A stretch of DNA of 64,000 nt, from contig NZ_VFOA01000001.1 of the NCBI RefSeq assembly GCF_006715865.1, positions 2,418,001 through 2,482,000 of the forward strand, written 5' to 3'. This DNA is from Cellulomonas sp. SLBN-39. GTDB lineage: Bacteria; Actinomycetota; Actinomycetes; Actinomycetales; Cellulomonadaceae. The position numbers and the translations under genes were made by a program. The notes under the pieces were generated by a model. It did not search any database, was not told the origin of the DNA, and saw only the letters and a program-made list of their open reading frames with translations. This document shows, piece by piece, positions 31,084 through 40,225 of the stretch; position 1 is the stretch's first letter, and each line of letters begins with the position of its first letter.

Positions 31084-31105
31084 GGGACTGCCTCGGGACT
31101 GCCTC
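31084..31105. repeat. Tandem 11-bp repeat
   Basis: GGGACTGCCTC occurs twice in direct succession (31084-31094 and 31095-31105), followed by GGGCG. It lies between the RNA candidate and the phosphate-operon promoter. It may be a binding site or slippage product; nothing else is evident. Confidence 0.5.
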
Positions 31106-31202
31106 GGGCGTGCTCCCGGCGCCCCTGTCCGCCCCCTGTGCGCGGCGGGCCGACGTCACAGCCGATTCATGCCCAGGGGGGACCCTCGTCGGTCCATCCT
31201 CC

Positions 31203-31224
31203 GTTCACCGGCCGTTAGGCTGAG
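31203..31224 (+). promoter_or_regulatory. PHO-box-like repeat and -10 upstream of DUF47-pit
   Basis: GTTCACCGGCC (31203-31213) followed directly by GTTAGGCTGAG (31214-31224) resembles an 11-base direct repeat of the actinobacterial PhoP box, where GTTCACC is the typical unit. The second unit is degenerate. TAGGCT (31216-31221) is a TAnnnT -10. This fits phosphate-starvation control of the phosphate transporter, by inference. Confidence 0.4.
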
Positions 31225-31316
31225 CGCGGCCCGAGCCCCCCGGGGGCAGAAGGCCGGGGCCCCGCACCGCGGCGAGCCCCGCACCGTCCCCGTCCCTCTC
31301 GCACCGGGAGAGTTCC

Positions 31317-31937
31317 GTGCGCCTGCGCCTGACACCGCGCGACACGTCCTACTTCGACCTCTTCGCCGACTCGGCGACGCACCTGGTGACGGGGGCGAAC
31401 CTGCTGGCCGAGATGCTGGGGGCCGACCGGGCCACCCGCAAGGAGATCAACAAGCGGATGGCCGCGGCCGAGCACGCCGCGGACGAGGCGACGCACACGA
31501 TCATGCGTCGCCTGAACAAGACGTTCGTCACCCCGTTCGACCGCGACGACATCTACATGCTCGCGTCGAACCTCGACGACTGCATGGACTTCATGGACGA
31601 GGCCTCCGACCTCATCGTGCTGTACAAGGTCGACGAGCTGCCCGCCCGGGTCTCCGACCAGGTCCAGGTGCTCCAGCGCGCGGCCGAGCTCACGGCCGAG
31701 GCCATGCCCCGGCTGCGCTCGATGGACTCGCTCTCCGAGTACTGGGTCGAGGTCAACCGCCTCGAGAACCAGGCGGACAAGGTCCACCGCAAGCTCCTCG
31801 CGCAGATGTTCGACGAGATCTCCGACCCGATCCTGCTGATGAAGCTCAAGGAGATCGTGGAGAAGCTCGAGGACGCGGCCGACGCGTTCGAGAAGGTCGC
31901 GAACACCGTCGAGACCATCGCGCTCAAGGAGTCCTGA
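31317..31937 (+). CDS. DUF47 (PhoU-like) protein, partner of PiT transporter
   Basis: A 206-residue all-alpha protein of the DUF47/TIGR00153 family, structurally like PhoU. Features are SYFDLFADSATHLVTGANLL, an EH-rich helix AAAEHAADEATHTIMRRLNK, and FDRDDIYMLASNLDDCMDFM with the D-x-x-x-D metal-binding pattern. It is thought to regulate or gate PiT-type phosphate transporters. GTG 31317 has GGGAGAG upstream. The pit gene starts five bases after its stop, so they are one operon. Confidence 0.92.
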   Translation: MRLRLTPRDTSYFDLFADSATHLVTGANLLAEMLGADRATRKEINKRMAAAEHAADEATHTIMRRLNKTFVTPFDRDDIYMLASNLDDCMDFMDEASDLIVLYKVDELPARVSDQVQVLQRAAELTAEAMPRLRSMDSLSEYWVEVNRLENQADKVHRKLLAQMFDEISDPILLMKLKEIVEKLEDAADAFEKVANTVETIALKES

Positions 31938-31942
31938 GCGCG

Positions 31943-32947
31943 GTGGAACCTGTGCTGGTCGTCTTCGTCGTCGCGCTCGCCCTCGGGTTCGACTACACCA
32001 ACGGCTTCCACGACGCGGCGAACGCGATCGCGACCTCCGTCTCGACGCGCGCCCTGACGCCCCGTGCGGCGCTCGTCATGGCCGCCGTCATGAACTTCAC
32101 CGGTGCGCTGCTCGGCACCGAGGTCGCCGAGACCATCGCGACGTCGATCGTCGACCTCGAGGGGGCGCCGTCGCACAGCGCGCTCGTCGTCATCGTCTGC
32201 GCGCTCGTCGGCGCGATCACCTGGAACCTCATCACCTGGTGGTTCGGGCTGCCGTCGTCCTCGACGCACGCCCTCATCGGCGGGCTCGTGGGTGCGGGGC
32301 TGGCGGCCGGGTTCGGCGTGTTCGGGTCGGCGATCGTCGAGAAGGTCGTCCTGCCGATGATCGTCTCGCCGCTGGTCGGTTTCGGCCTGGCGTTCCTGCT
32401 CATGGCCGGCCTGCTCTGGCTCATCAAGGACAAGGCGCCCTCGCGCGTCAACCGCCGCTTCCGGGTGGCCCAGACCGTCTCGGCCGCCGCCATGGCGCTC
32501 GGGCACGGCCTGCAGGACGCCCAGAAGACGATGGGTGTGATCTTCCTGGCGCTGCTGACGGTCGGCTGGGCGACGCCGGAGGACGGCATCCCCCTGTGGG
32601 TCAAGCTCTCGGCGGCGGCGGCGATCTCGCTCGGCACGTACGCCGGCGGGTGGCGCATCATGCGCACCCTGGGCCGCAAGATCATCGAGCTCGACCCGGC
32701 GCGCGGCTTCGTCGCGGAGTCGGTGTCGGCGGTCGTGCTCTACCTCAACGCGTTCTGGCTGCACGCCCCCGTCTCGACGACGCACACGATCACGTCCGCG
32801 ATCATGGGCGTGGGCGCGACCAAGCGGCTGTCGGCCGTGCGGTGGGGCGTGGCCAAGAACATCGCCGGCGCGTGGATCCTCACCATCCCGGCCGCGGCGT
32901 CCGTCGCCGCCGTCGTGTTCTGGGTCCTGCACCCGCTGCTGGGCTGA
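31943..32947 (+). CDS. pit: PiT-family inorganic phosphate transporter
   Basis: A 334-residue membrane protein with two copies of the PiT signature: FDYTNGFHDAANAIATSVST with GLPSSSTHALIGGLVGAG in the N-terminal half, and LGHGLQDAQKTMGVI with APVSTTHTITSAIMGVG in the C-terminal half. It imports metal-phosphate, probably with protons, with low affinity. About ten helices are present. GTG 31943 follows the DUF47 stop by five bases. A bulged terminator hairpin follows. Whether it is PitA- or PitH-like cannot be told. Confidence 0.95.
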   Translation: MEPVLVVFVVALALGFDYTNGFHDAANAIATSVSTRALTPRAALVMAAVMNFTGALLGTEVAETIATSIVDLEGAPSHSALVVIVCALVGAITWNLITWWFGLPSSSTHALIGGLVGAGLAAGFGVFGSAIVEKVVLPMIVSPLVGFGLAFLLMAGLLWLIKDKAPSRVNRRFRVAQTVSAAAMALGHGLQDAQKTMGVIFLALLTVGWATPEDGIPLWVKLSAAAAISLGTYAGGWRIMRTLGRKIIELDPARGFVAESVSAVVLYLNAFWLHAPVSTTHTITSAIMGVGATKRLSAVRWGVAKNIAGAWILTIPAAASVAAVVFWVLHPLLG

Positions 32948-32950
32948 CGG

Positions 32951-33003
32951 GCCGGACCCGCCGGGCGCCGGGCCCCGCCGCCGCGGGTCGCCCGGCGTCC
33001 GGC
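32951..33003. terminator. Terminator-like hairpin between pit and the LacI gene
   Basis: GCCGGAC (32951-32957) pairs with GTCCGGC (32997-33003), and GCCGGGCG (32960-32967) with CGCCCGGC (32989-32996), leaving a two-base bulge. It serves convergent genes from both sides. Confidence 0.65.
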
Positions 33004-33005
33004 GT

Positions 33006-34022
33006 TCAGGCGCTGGCGCGGGCGACCAGGCGCGCGGGCATCGTCACGGACGTGCGGGGCGCGCCGGCGACGACGTCGAGCAGCAGCCGCACCATCTCGG
33101 CGCTGATGAGGTCGAAGGGCTGGTGCATCGTCGTCAGCGGCGGGTCGAGGGTCGCGGCGAGGCCCGAGTCGTCGAACCCGCCCACGGCGACGTCGTCGGG
33201 GACCCGGCGCCCGTGCCGGCGCAGCGCGGTCAGGGCGCCGGCGGCCATGAGGTCGGACGCGGCGAACACCGCGTCCACGTCGGGCACGCGTGCGAGCAGC
33301 TCCTCCATCGCGGCCTCGCCCGACGACGCGCTGTAGTCGCCGTGCGCGACGTAGCGCTCGTCGTAGTCGTCGCCGAGCTCCTCGCGGTACCCCGCGAGCC
33401 GGAACCGGCCGCCGGGGGTGTCCAGCGGCCCGGCGATCATCGCCACGTGCCGGCGGCCCTGCGCGCGCAGGTGCCCGACCATGGTGCGCGCCCCGCCGAC
33501 CTCGTCGACGGACACGGACGCCACGCGCCCCGACCAGCCCAGGGGGATCCCGCACGCCACGGTGGGGATGCCGCGCTCGACGAGGTCGCCGAGCAGGGGC
33601 TCGTCGGCGTGCGACGAGATGAGCAGGACCCCGTCGACGTGCCCGTCGGAGACGTACGCGGCGGCGTTGACGCGCTCGGTCTCGGTGCCCGCGACGAGCA
33701 GGATGAGCGTCATGCCGCGGGCCGCGGTCGCCTCGGCGGCGCCGCGCAGCAGGATCGCGAAGTTGGGGTCGGCGAAGAGCAGGTGCTGCGGCTCGGTCAG
33801 CAGGAACGCCACCGAGTTGGAGCGGCCGGTGGCCAGGCTGCGGGCGTGCAGGTTCGCGCGGTAGCCGGTCGAGCGGATCGCCTGCTCGACGGCCTTGCGG
33901 GCCTCGGGGGACACCCAGTGCCCGCCGTTCATGACGCGGGAGACCGTGCCCCGCGAGACGCCGGCCTCGGCCGCGACGTCGCGGATGGTCGGTCGGCGAC
34001 GGCCCCCTGCGGTGCTCTCCAC
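33006..34022 (-). CDS. LacI-family repressor of the galactan operon
   Basis: A 338-residue regulator. The headpiece TIRDVAAEAGVSRGTVSRVM and hinge GYRANLHARSLATGRSNSVA are typical of LacI, followed by a periplasmic-binding-like sugar domain (GVLLISSHADEPLLGDLV, VFAASDLMAAGALTAL, VAVGGFDDSGLAATLDPPLT). GTG 34022 is chosen because it precedes TIRDVA by ten residues. It is divergent from the GH42 gene, and three operator-like sites of TGTG-N6-CACA type with a central CpG lie between them. The inducer is probably galactose or a galacto-oligosaccharide, as in ganR systems. Confidence 0.9.
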   Translation of the reverse strand: MESTAGGRRRPTIRDVAAEAGVSRGTVSRVMNGGHWVSPEARKAVEQAIRSTGYRANLHARSLATGRSNSVAFLLTEPQHLLFADPNFAILLRGAAEATAARGMTLILLVAGTETERVNAAAYVSDGHVDGVLLISSHADEPLLGDLVERGIPTVACGIPLGWSGRVASVSVDEVGGARTMVGHLRAQGRRHVAMIAGPLDTPGGRFRLAGYREELGDDYDERYVAHGDYSASSGEAAMEELLARVPDVDAVFAASDLMAAGALTALRRHGRRVPDDVAVGGFDDSGLAATLDPPLTTMHQPFDLISAEMVRLLLDVVAGAPRTSVTMPARLVARASA

Positions 34023-34080
34023 GGAGCACGACTCTAGCCCGCCGGCAGGCGGGAGCGCTGCCATTCCTGGGACGACATCC

Positions 34081-34182
34081 TGTGCGCGGTCACAGGTCCA
34101 TAACGACCCGTATCGGGCGGTGGCGCTGCCCACCCGACGTGTGCCTATGCTGTGCACGGTCACAGGCTGTGACCGTGCACAG
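34081..34182. promoter_or_regulatory. Three LacI-type operators in the divergent galactan promoter
   Basis: O1 TGTGCGCGGTCACA (34081-34094), O2 TGTGCACGGTCACA (34151-34164) and O3 TGTGACCGTGCACA (34168-34181) share the pattern TGTGnnCGnnCACA with the CpG centre typical of LacI operators. O2 and O3 are exact inverted copies: a perfect 16-bp repeat (34150-34165 and 34167-34182) around one G. TATGCT (34146-34151) is a TAnnnT -10 for the GH42 operon and overlaps O2. O1 is nearer the regulator gene and could allow looping or autoregulation. Confidence 0.75.
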
Positions 34183-34218
34183 GCCGAGCGGCCGTGCAGC
34201 ACGACCCGACGGAGCGTC

Positions 34219-36252
34219 ATGAGCGACACGAGCTGGTTCCCGCGCGAGGCGATCGCCTTCGGGGGTGACTACAACCCCGAGCAGTGGCCCCGCGAGGTCT
34301 GGGACGAGGACGTCGCGCTGATGCGCGAGGCCGGCGTCAACCTGGTGAGCGTCGGCATCTTCTCCTGGGCGCTGCTCGAGCCGCGCGAGGGCGAGCACGA
34401 CTTCGCCTGGCTCGACGACCTGCTCGACCTGCTGCACCGCAACGGCATCGCGGTCGACCTCGGCACCCCCACGGCGTCGCCGCCCGCCTGGTTCTTCCAC
34501 GCCCACCCCGAGGCCCGCGTCGTCACGCGGGACGGCACCGTGCAGGGCTTCGGCTCGCGCGGCATGGCGTCCCCGAGCTCGCCCGCCTACCGCGAGGCCG
34601 CCGTGCGGATCGCCTCGGCCCTGGCCGACCGGTACGCCCAGCACCCCGCCGTCGTCATGTGGCACGTGCACAACGAGTACGGCGCCCCCGTGGGCGAGGA
34701 CTTCTCGCCCGCGTCGGTCGCGGCGTTCCGCGCCTGGCTGCAGGAGCGCTACGGGTCCCTCGACGGGCTCAACGCCGCGTGGGGCACCGCCTTCTGGGGC
34801 CAGCGGTACGCCGAGTGGGAGCACGTCGGCGCCCCCGCGGCGACGCCCTCGGTGGCCAACCCGGCCCAGCGGCTGGACTTCGCCCGGTTCACCGACCACC
34901 AGCTGCGTGCGTGCTTCGTCGCCGAGCGCGACGCCATCAAGGCCCGGGCCACCCAGCCGGTCACCACGAACTTCATGGCCAACGAGTGCGCGACCACGGA
35001 CCTGTGGGCCTGGGCGCGCGAGGTCGACGTCGTCGCGAACGACCACTACCTCACGGCCGCCGACGAGCGCGGCCACGTCGGCCTCGCCCTGGCCGCCGAC
35101 CTCACGCGCTCGGTGGCCGGCGGGCGCCCGTGGATCCTCATGGAGCACTCCACGTCGGCCGTCAACTGGCAGCCGCGCAACGTGGCCAAGCGCCCCGGCG
35201 AGATGGCCCGCAACTCCCTGACGCACCTCGGCCGCGGCGCCGACGCCGTGCTGTTCTTCCAGTGGCGCGCCTCGCGCTCCGGCGCGGAGAAGTTCCACTC
35301 GGCGATGCTCCCGCACGCCGGGACGACCTCGCGGGTGTGGCGCGAGGTCACCGCGCTCGGCGCCGACCTCGGCCGCCTCGCGGAGGTCCGCGGCTCGCGC
35401 GTGCACGCCGACGTCGCGCTGCTGTGGGACACCGAGTCCTTCTGGGCGCAGGATCTGGAGTGGCGGCCCTCGGTCGACGTGACGCACCGCGAGCGCGTGC
35501 GCGCGTACTACGAGCGGCTGTGGCGCGACGGGCTCACGGTCGACATGGCGCACCCGGGTGCGGACCTGTCCGGCTACCGGCTCGTCGTGGCCCCCGCGTC
35601 GTACCTGCTCACGCAGGCCTCGGCGGAGAACCTGCGCCGGTACGTCGCCGGCGGCGGGACCCTGCTGGTGTCGTTCTTCTCCGGCGTCGTCGACGAGAAC
35701 GACGCCGTGCACGCCGGAGGCTTCGGCGCACCGCTGCGCGACGTCCTCGGGCTGACCGTGGAGGAGTTCCTGCCGCTGCGCGCCGGGGACGCCGCGCGCC
35801 TGCTCTGGACCTGGGGCGAGGAGCGCGAGATCGTGGCCGACGTGTGGGCCGACGACATCGCGCTCGAGGGGGCCCAGGTCGTGGCCTCCTACCTCGACGG
35901 CCCGGCGGCCGGCGGTCCCGCGGTGACGCGGAACCGGTTCGGCGACGGCACCGCCTGGTACGTCTCGACGCGGCTCGGGATCGACGAGCTCGCGCCGGTG
36001 CTGGCGGCCGTCTACGACGACGCGCGCGTCGTGCCCCCGGGCCACGCGCACGACGTCGAGGTCGTCACGCGCCGCGGCGCGGACGCGGACTACGTCGTCG
36101 CCCTGAACCACTCGGGCGACGACGCGAAGGTACGGCTCGGCGACGGCGTCGAGCTGCTCACCGGCACCCGGGTCGCGGGTGCGCTCGACCTGCCCGCCGG
36201 CGCCGTCGCCGTCGTCCGGCGGCCCACCGGGGGTGATGGCCCGCAGGAGTGA
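34219..36252 (+). CDS. GH42 beta-galactosidase
   Basis: A 677-residue cytoplasmic enzyme. It begins with IAFGGDYNPEQWPREVWDED, diagnostic of GH42. WHVHNEYGAP carries the acid/base Glu at about residue 153, and WILMEHSTSAVNW the nucleophile Glu at about 308. The GATase-like trimerisation domain (GYRLVVAPASYLLTQASAEN, GGTLLVSFFSGVVDENDAVH) and a small C-terminal beta domain follow. No signal peptide. It would hydrolyse beta-1,4-galacto-oligosaccharides imported by the ABC system encoded next, as in the gan operon of Bacillus. ATG 34219 is used. Confidence 0.95.
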   Translation: MSDTSWFPREAIAFGGDYNPEQWPREVWDEDVALMREAGVNLVSVGIFSWALLEPREGEHDFAWLDDLLDLLHRNGIAVDLGTPTASPPAWFFHAHPEARVVTRDGTVQGFGSRGMASPSSPAYREAAVRIASALADRYAQHPAVVMWHVHNEYGAPVGEDFSPASVAAFRAWLQERYGSLDGLNAAWGTAFWGQRYAEWEHVGAPAATPSVANPAQRLDFARFTDHQLRACFVAERDAIKARATQPVTTNFMANECATTDLWAWAREVDVVANDHYLTAADERGHVGLALAADLTRSVAGGRPWILMEHSTSAVNWQPRNVAKRPGEMARNSLTHLGRGADAVLFFQWRASRSGAEKFHSAMLPHAGTTSRVWREVTALGADLGRLAEVRGSRVHADVALLWDTESFWAQDLEWRPSVDVTHRERVRAYYERLWRDGLTVDMAHPGADLSGYRLVVAPASYLLTQASAENLRRYVAGGGTLLVSFFSGVVDENDAVHAGGFGAPLRDVLGLTVEEFLPLRAGDAARLLWTWGEEREIVADVWADDIALEGAQVVASYLDGPAAGGPAVTRNRFGDGTAWYVSTRLGIDELAPVLAAVYDDARVVPPGHAHDVEVVTRRGADADYVVALNHSGDDAKVRLGDGVELLTGTRVAGALDLPAGAVAVVRRPTGGDGPQE

Positions 36253-36257
36253 CCCCC

Positions 36258-36283
36258 GCCGGGCGACACGGAGGTCGCCCGGC
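36258..36283 (+). terminator. Intercistronic hairpin between GH42 and the binding-protein gene
   Basis: A perfect 10-bp stem, GCCGGGCGAC (36258-36267) with GTCGCCCGGC (36274-36283), sits 5 bases past the GH42 stop. It may attenuate or stabilise the transcript rather than end it. Confidence 0.6.
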
Positions 36284-36355
36284 CGCATTCCCCTCCGTCG
36301 CAGCGCAGCGATCCCTCCGGGCGCGCGCTGCGGCACCTCACCGGAAGGAACGTCC

Positions 36356-37591
36356 ATGCGCAAGACAGCAGCACTCCCGGTCGCGATGGTCGCGACGGTC
36401 GCCCTCCTCGCCGCCTGCAGCGGCGGCGACGCCGAGCCCGCCGCGTCCGAGTCCGCCGGCGCCGGCGGCACCGGCACCCTGACGATCTGGGTCGACGAGA
36501 ACCGTCAGCCGGCCGTCGAGGCCGCCGCGGCGGACTTCGAGGCCGCGACCGGCGTCACCGTCGAGCTCGTCCAGAAGAACTTCGAGGACATCCGCGCGGA
36601 CTTCCTCGCGCAGGTCCCCACGGGCGAGGGCCCGGACATCACGGTCGGCGCCCACGACTGGCTCGGCTCGTTCATCGTCAACGGCGTCGTCGACTCCGTG
36701 GACCTGGCCGACGCCGACGCCTTCGAGGCCGTCGCGACCGAGGCCTTCACGTACGACGGCCAGCTGTACGGCCTGCCGTACGCGCTGGAGACCGTGGCCG
36801 TGGTCCGCAACACCGAGCTGGCGCCGGAGCCGACGCCGGACACGTTCGACGCGATGATCGAGGCGGGCCGCGCCTCGGGCGCCAAGCTGCCGTTCGTCAT
36901 CAACACCGCGGGCACCACGGGTGACGCGTACACGTACTACGGGCTGCAGACGTCGTTCGGCGCACCCGTGTTCGAGCAGAACGAGGACGGCTCGTACACC
37001 ACGGACATCGGCATGGGCGGCGAGGAGGGCCAGGCGTTCGCCGCGTGGCTCGGCGAGAACGGCATGGCCGGCACGGGGCTGTTCAGCACCGACTGGACGT
37101 ACGACATCGCCGTGCAGGAGTTCGCGGACGGCAACGCGCCGTACACGATCGCGGGCCCGTGGGCGATCGCCGCGTTCGAGGAGGCCGGCATCGACGTGGC
37201 CGTCGACCCGATCCCGTCCGCCGGTGGCGAGACCGCGGCGCCGTTCGTCGGCGTGCAGGGCTTCTACGTCTCCGCGCAGAGCGAGAACGCGCTGCTCGCG
37301 AACGACTTCCTCACCAACTACATGGCCACGCCCGAGGCGCAGACGGCGCTGTACGAGGCCGACCCGCGCATCCCCGCGCTGAGCGAGGTCGCGGAGTCCG
37401 TCGCCGAGGACCCGATCGTCGCCGGCTTCCTGGCCGCGTCGCAGAACGGCACGCCCATGCCGTCCATCCCCGAGATGGCCGACGTGTGGGAGTACTGGAA
37501 CGCGGCGCAGTCGTCGATCATCTCCGGCTCCGCGGAGCCGGCGGCGGCCTGGGACAAGATGCTGGCGGACCTCGAGTCCAACCTCGGCTGA
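36356..37591 (+). CDS. ABC transporter sugar-binding lipoprotein (MalE-like)
   Basis: A 411-residue extracellular solute-binding protein of family 1. The lipobox LLAACS gives the acylated Cys near residue 21. An acidic/Ser-rich linker precedes the MalE fold: GTLTIWVDENRQPAVEAAAA, FLAQVPTGEGPDITVGAHDW, LYGLPYALETVAVV, YTIAGPWAIAAFEEAGIDVA and FLTNYMATPEAQTALY. By operon context it captures galacto-oligosaccharides released by the GH53 enzyme. ATG 36356 has GGAAGGA upstream. A perfect 16-bp hairpin separates it from the permease genes, which fits higher expression of the binding protein. Confidence 0.93.
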   Translation: MRKTAALPVAMVATVALLAACSGGDAEPAASESAGAGGTGTLTIWVDENRQPAVEAAAADFEAATGVTVELVQKNFEDIRADFLAQVPTGEGPDITVGAHDWLGSFIVNGVVDSVDLADADAFEAVATEAFTYDGQLYGLPYALETVAVVRNTELAPEPTPDTFDAMIEAGRASGAKLPFVINTAGTTGDAYTYYGLQTSFGAPVFEQNEDGSYTTDIGMGGEEGQAFAAWLGENGMAGTGLFSTDWTYDIAVQEFADGNAPYTIAGPWAIAAFEEAGIDVAVDPIPSAGGETAAPFVGVQGFYVSAQSENALLANDFLTNYMATPEAQTALYEADPRIPALSEVAESVAEDPIVAGFLAASQNGTPMPSIPEMADVWEYWNAAQSSIISGSAEPAAAWDKMLADLESNLG

Positions 37592-37606
37592 TCCCGACCT
37601 GATCCC

Positions 37607-37668
37607 GGCGGGGCACCGGCCGCCCCCACGTGGCCACCCCTCCGGCACCGTCCGGCCGGTGCCCCGCC
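37607..37668 (+). terminator. Intercistronic stem-loop between binding protein and permease
   Basis: A perfect 16-bp inverted repeat, GGCGGGGCACCGGCCG (37607-37622) with its complement at 37653-37668, encloses a 30-base loop. Such elements commonly stabilise the upstream mRNA and lower permease expression. Confidence 0.7.
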
Positions 37669-37704
37669 ACCCCTCCACGCAGCGTCCCTTCCCTCGGAGG
37701 ACAC

Positions 37705-39321
37705 ATGTCCACGCACGTGCACCCCGCGCCGGCCGATCCCGGCGGCACCGTCCGCGAGCCGCACGCGCGGCGCTGGGACGGCACCGGGTGGGGCTTCCTC
37801 GTCAAGCTCGCCCTCATGGCCGTCGTCAACGCCGTCGGCGTCGGGGTCGTGTGGGCGGCCTGGGTGCAGGGGGCGTGGGGGATCCTCGCGGCGTCGCTGG
37901 TCCTGCTGGTGCTCGCCGACTGGGCGTACTTCAGCAAGCGGGCGCTGCCGATGAAGTACATCCTCCCCGGCCTGGTGTTCCTGCTGGTCTTCCAGCTGTT
38001 CTCGATGGGCTACACCGCCTACGTGGCGATGACCAACTACGGCACGGGCCACAACACGACCCGCGACCAGGCGGTCGACGCGCTGCTCATCCAGAACGAG
38101 CGCCGCGTCGAGGACGCACCGAGCTACCCGCTGACGATCGTGCAGCGGGACGGCGCGTACGGCTTCGCGATCGTCGACGAGGGGGTCGTGCGGGTCGGCT
38201 CGGCCGACGAGCCGCTCGTGGCCGCGCCCGACGCGACCCTCGACGGCACGCGCGTGAGCGCCGTGCCCGGCTGGGAGGTCGTCCCGTACGCCACCCTGAT
38301 GAGCGACCAGGCGCTGCAGCAGGAAATCGTCGACCTGCGCGTGCCGGTCTCCGACGACGCCGACGCCGGCTCGATCCGCACCCGTGAGGGCACCACCGGC
38401 TCGGTGTACCGCTCCGCGCTGGTCTGGGACCCCGACGCCGTGACGATGACGAACACCGAGACCGGTGTCGTGTACTCCGCGAGCGACGAGGGCAGCTTCG
38501 TGGCCCCCGACGGGACCGCGCTGCCGGTCGGCTGGCGCGTGGGTGTCGGGTTCGACAACTTCACGCGGGCGTTCACCGACGACGACTACTCGGGCCCGCT
38601 GCTGCGGATCACCGTGTGGACGTTCGCGTTCGCGATCCTCACGGTCGCGACGAGCTTCCTGCTGGGTCTGCTGCTCGCCATCGTGTTCAACGACCCGCGC
38701 GTGCGCGGCCGCAAGGTGCTGCGGACGCTGTTCATCCTCCCGTACGCGTTCCCGGCGTTCCTGTCGGCGTTGCTGTGGCAGGGCATGCTCAACTCCAACC
38801 CCGACTACGGGATCATCAACCAGCTGTTCTTCTTCGACACCCGCATCCCGTGGCTCGAGGACCCGCTGCTGGCCAAGCTGGCGATCATCGGCGTGAACCT
38901 GTGGCTGAGCTTCCCGTACTGGTTCCTCGTGTGCACCGGTGCGCTGCAGTCGCTGCCCGACGACGTCATGGAGGCGGCCCGCATCGACGGAGCCGGCCGC
39001 TGGCGGACGTGGCGGTCGATCACCATGCCGCTGCTGCTGGTCTCGACCGCGCCGCTGCTGATCTCGTCGTTCGCCTTCAACTTCAACAACTTCACGATCA
39101 TCTACATGCTCACCGGCGGCGGGCCCCGGTTCACCGACACCGCGGCCGTGCTCGGGCACACCGACATCCTGATCTCGATGATCTACCAGATCTCCGGGGT
39201 CGCGGGCGGCCGGGCGGACTTCGGCCTGGCCAGCGCCCTGTCGATCATCATCTTCGTCATCATCGGGACCATCTCGGCCCTGGCGTTCCGACGCACGCGC
39301 AAGCTGGAGGAGGTCCTCTGA
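37705..39321 (+). CDS. ABC sugar permease (MalF-like)
   Basis: A 538-residue inner-membrane permease. Two N-terminal helices (about 30-75) and a third (YILPGLVFLLVFQLFSMGY) precede a large extracytoplasmic domain of about 170 residues, as in MalF. The core permease (WTFAFAILTVATSFLLGLLL onward) has the EAA loop EAARIDGAGRWRTWRSITMP for ATPase contact. GTGIYM-like IIYMLTGGGPRFTDT is the maltodextrin-type signature. ATG 37705 has GGAGG four bases upstream. It overlaps the malG-like start by one base. Confidence 0.94.
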   Translation: MSTHVHPAPADPGGTVREPHARRWDGTGWGFLVKLALMAVVNAVGVGVVWAAWVQGAWGILAASLVLLVLADWAYFSKRALPMKYILPGLVFLLVFQLFSMGYTAYVAMTNYGTGHNTTRDQAVDALLIQNERRVEDAPSYPLTIVQRDGAYGFAIVDEGVVRVGSADEPLVAAPDATLDGTRVSAVPGWEVVPYATLMSDQALQQEIVDLRVPVSDDADAGSIRTREGTTGSVYRSALVWDPDAVTMTNTETGVVYSASDEGSFVAPDGTALPVGWRVGVGFDNFTRAFTDDDYSGPLLRITVWTFAFAILTVATSFLLGLLLAIVFNDPRVRGRKVLRTLFILPYAFPAFLSALLWQGMLNSNPDYGIINQLFFFDTRIPWLEDPLLAKLAIIGVNLWLSFPYWFLVCTGALQSLPDDVMEAARIDGAGRWRTWRSITMPLLLVSTAPLLISSFAFNFNNFTIIYMLTGGGPRFTDTAAVLGHTDILISMIYQISGVAGGRADFGLASALSIIIFVIIGTISALAFRRTRKLEEVL

Positions 39322-40205
39322 TGGCCACCGTGACGACGACCCACGACCGGTCCCGCGTGCGCCGCTCGCGCTGGCTCGCGGAGGTCGGGTGGAAGTACCC
39401 GTTCGCCGCGCTGATCGTCTTCTACGCCGCGTTCCCGCTGGTCTACGTGCTCTCGGCCGCGGTCGCGAGCTCGGGCACGCTGACGGGGTCCACGTCGCTG
39501 TTCCAGTCGTTCTCGACCGCGAACTTCGAGGCGCTGGGCGCGACCCGGTTCTGGTCGTGGGCGGTCAACAGCCTCGTCATCGGCGGGGCCACCGCGGTCG
39601 GCTCGGTGCTCATGGGTGCCGCGGCCGCGTACGCGTTCTCGCGGTTCTCGTTCCGCGGCCGCCGCGGCGGGCTCACGGCGCTGCTGATCATCCAGATGTT
39701 CCCGCAGATGCTCGCGTTCGTGTCGATCTTCCTGCTGCTCATCGCGCTGGGCGAGGTCGTCCCCGCGCTCGGCCTGAACAGCAAGCTCGCGCTGATCGCC
39801 GTGTACCTCGGTGGTGCGCTCGGCACCAACACGTTCCTCATGTACGGGTTCTTCAACACGATCCCGCGCGAGCTCGACGAGGCCGCCAAGATCGACGGGG
39901 CCACGCACGCCCAGATCTACTGGACGATCATCCTGCGCCTGGTCACGCCGATCCTCGCGGTCGTGGGCCTGCTGTCGTTCATCGCGACGTTCGGCGAGTT
40001 CATCCTCGCCCGCGTCATCCTCACGTCCGACCGCAACTGGACCCTCGCGGTCGGCATGTACGGGTGGGTCTCCCAGCAGCTCAACGCCAACTGGGGCCTG
40101 TTCGCCGCCGGTGCGGTCATCGCCGCGCTGCCGGTCCTCGTGCTCTTCCTCGTCCTGCAGAAGTACATCGTCGGCGGCCTGACCGCCGGCTCCGTCAAGG
40201 GCTGA
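39321..40205 (+). CDS. ABC sugar permease (MalG-like)
   Basis: A 294-residue, six-helix permease. It has FPLVYVLSAAVASSG, YAFSRFSFRGRRGG and the EAA loop ELDEAAKIDGATHAQIYWTI, and ends GGLTAGSVKG as in MalG. ATG 39321 shares a base with the MalF-like stop (TGATG), so translation is coupled. The ABC ATPase is absent from the locus; a shared MsiK-type ATPase is the usual actinobacterial solution. Confidence 0.94.
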   Translation: MATVTTTHDRSRVRRSRWLAEVGWKYPFAALIVFYAAFPLVYVLSAAVASSGTLTGSTSLFQSFSTANFEALGATRFWSWAVNSLVIGGATAVGSVLMGAAAAYAFSRFSFRGRRGGLTALLIIQMFPQMLAFVSIFLLLIALGEVVPALGLNSKLALIAVYLGGALGTNTFLMYGFFNTIPRELDEAAKIDGATHAQIYWTIILRLVTPILAVVGLLSFIATFGEFILARVILTSDRNWTLAVGMYGWVSQQLNANWGLFAAGAVIAALPVLVLFLVLQKYIVGGLTAGSVKG

Positions 40206-40225
40206 CCCGCACCACCACGCACCAC

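Noticed and set aside
34081..34182. CRP/GlxR binding sites
   Set aside because: TGTG...CACA resembles CRP sites, but the spacing is 14 rather than 16 bases and the CpG centre fits LacI-family operators better, next to a LacI gene.
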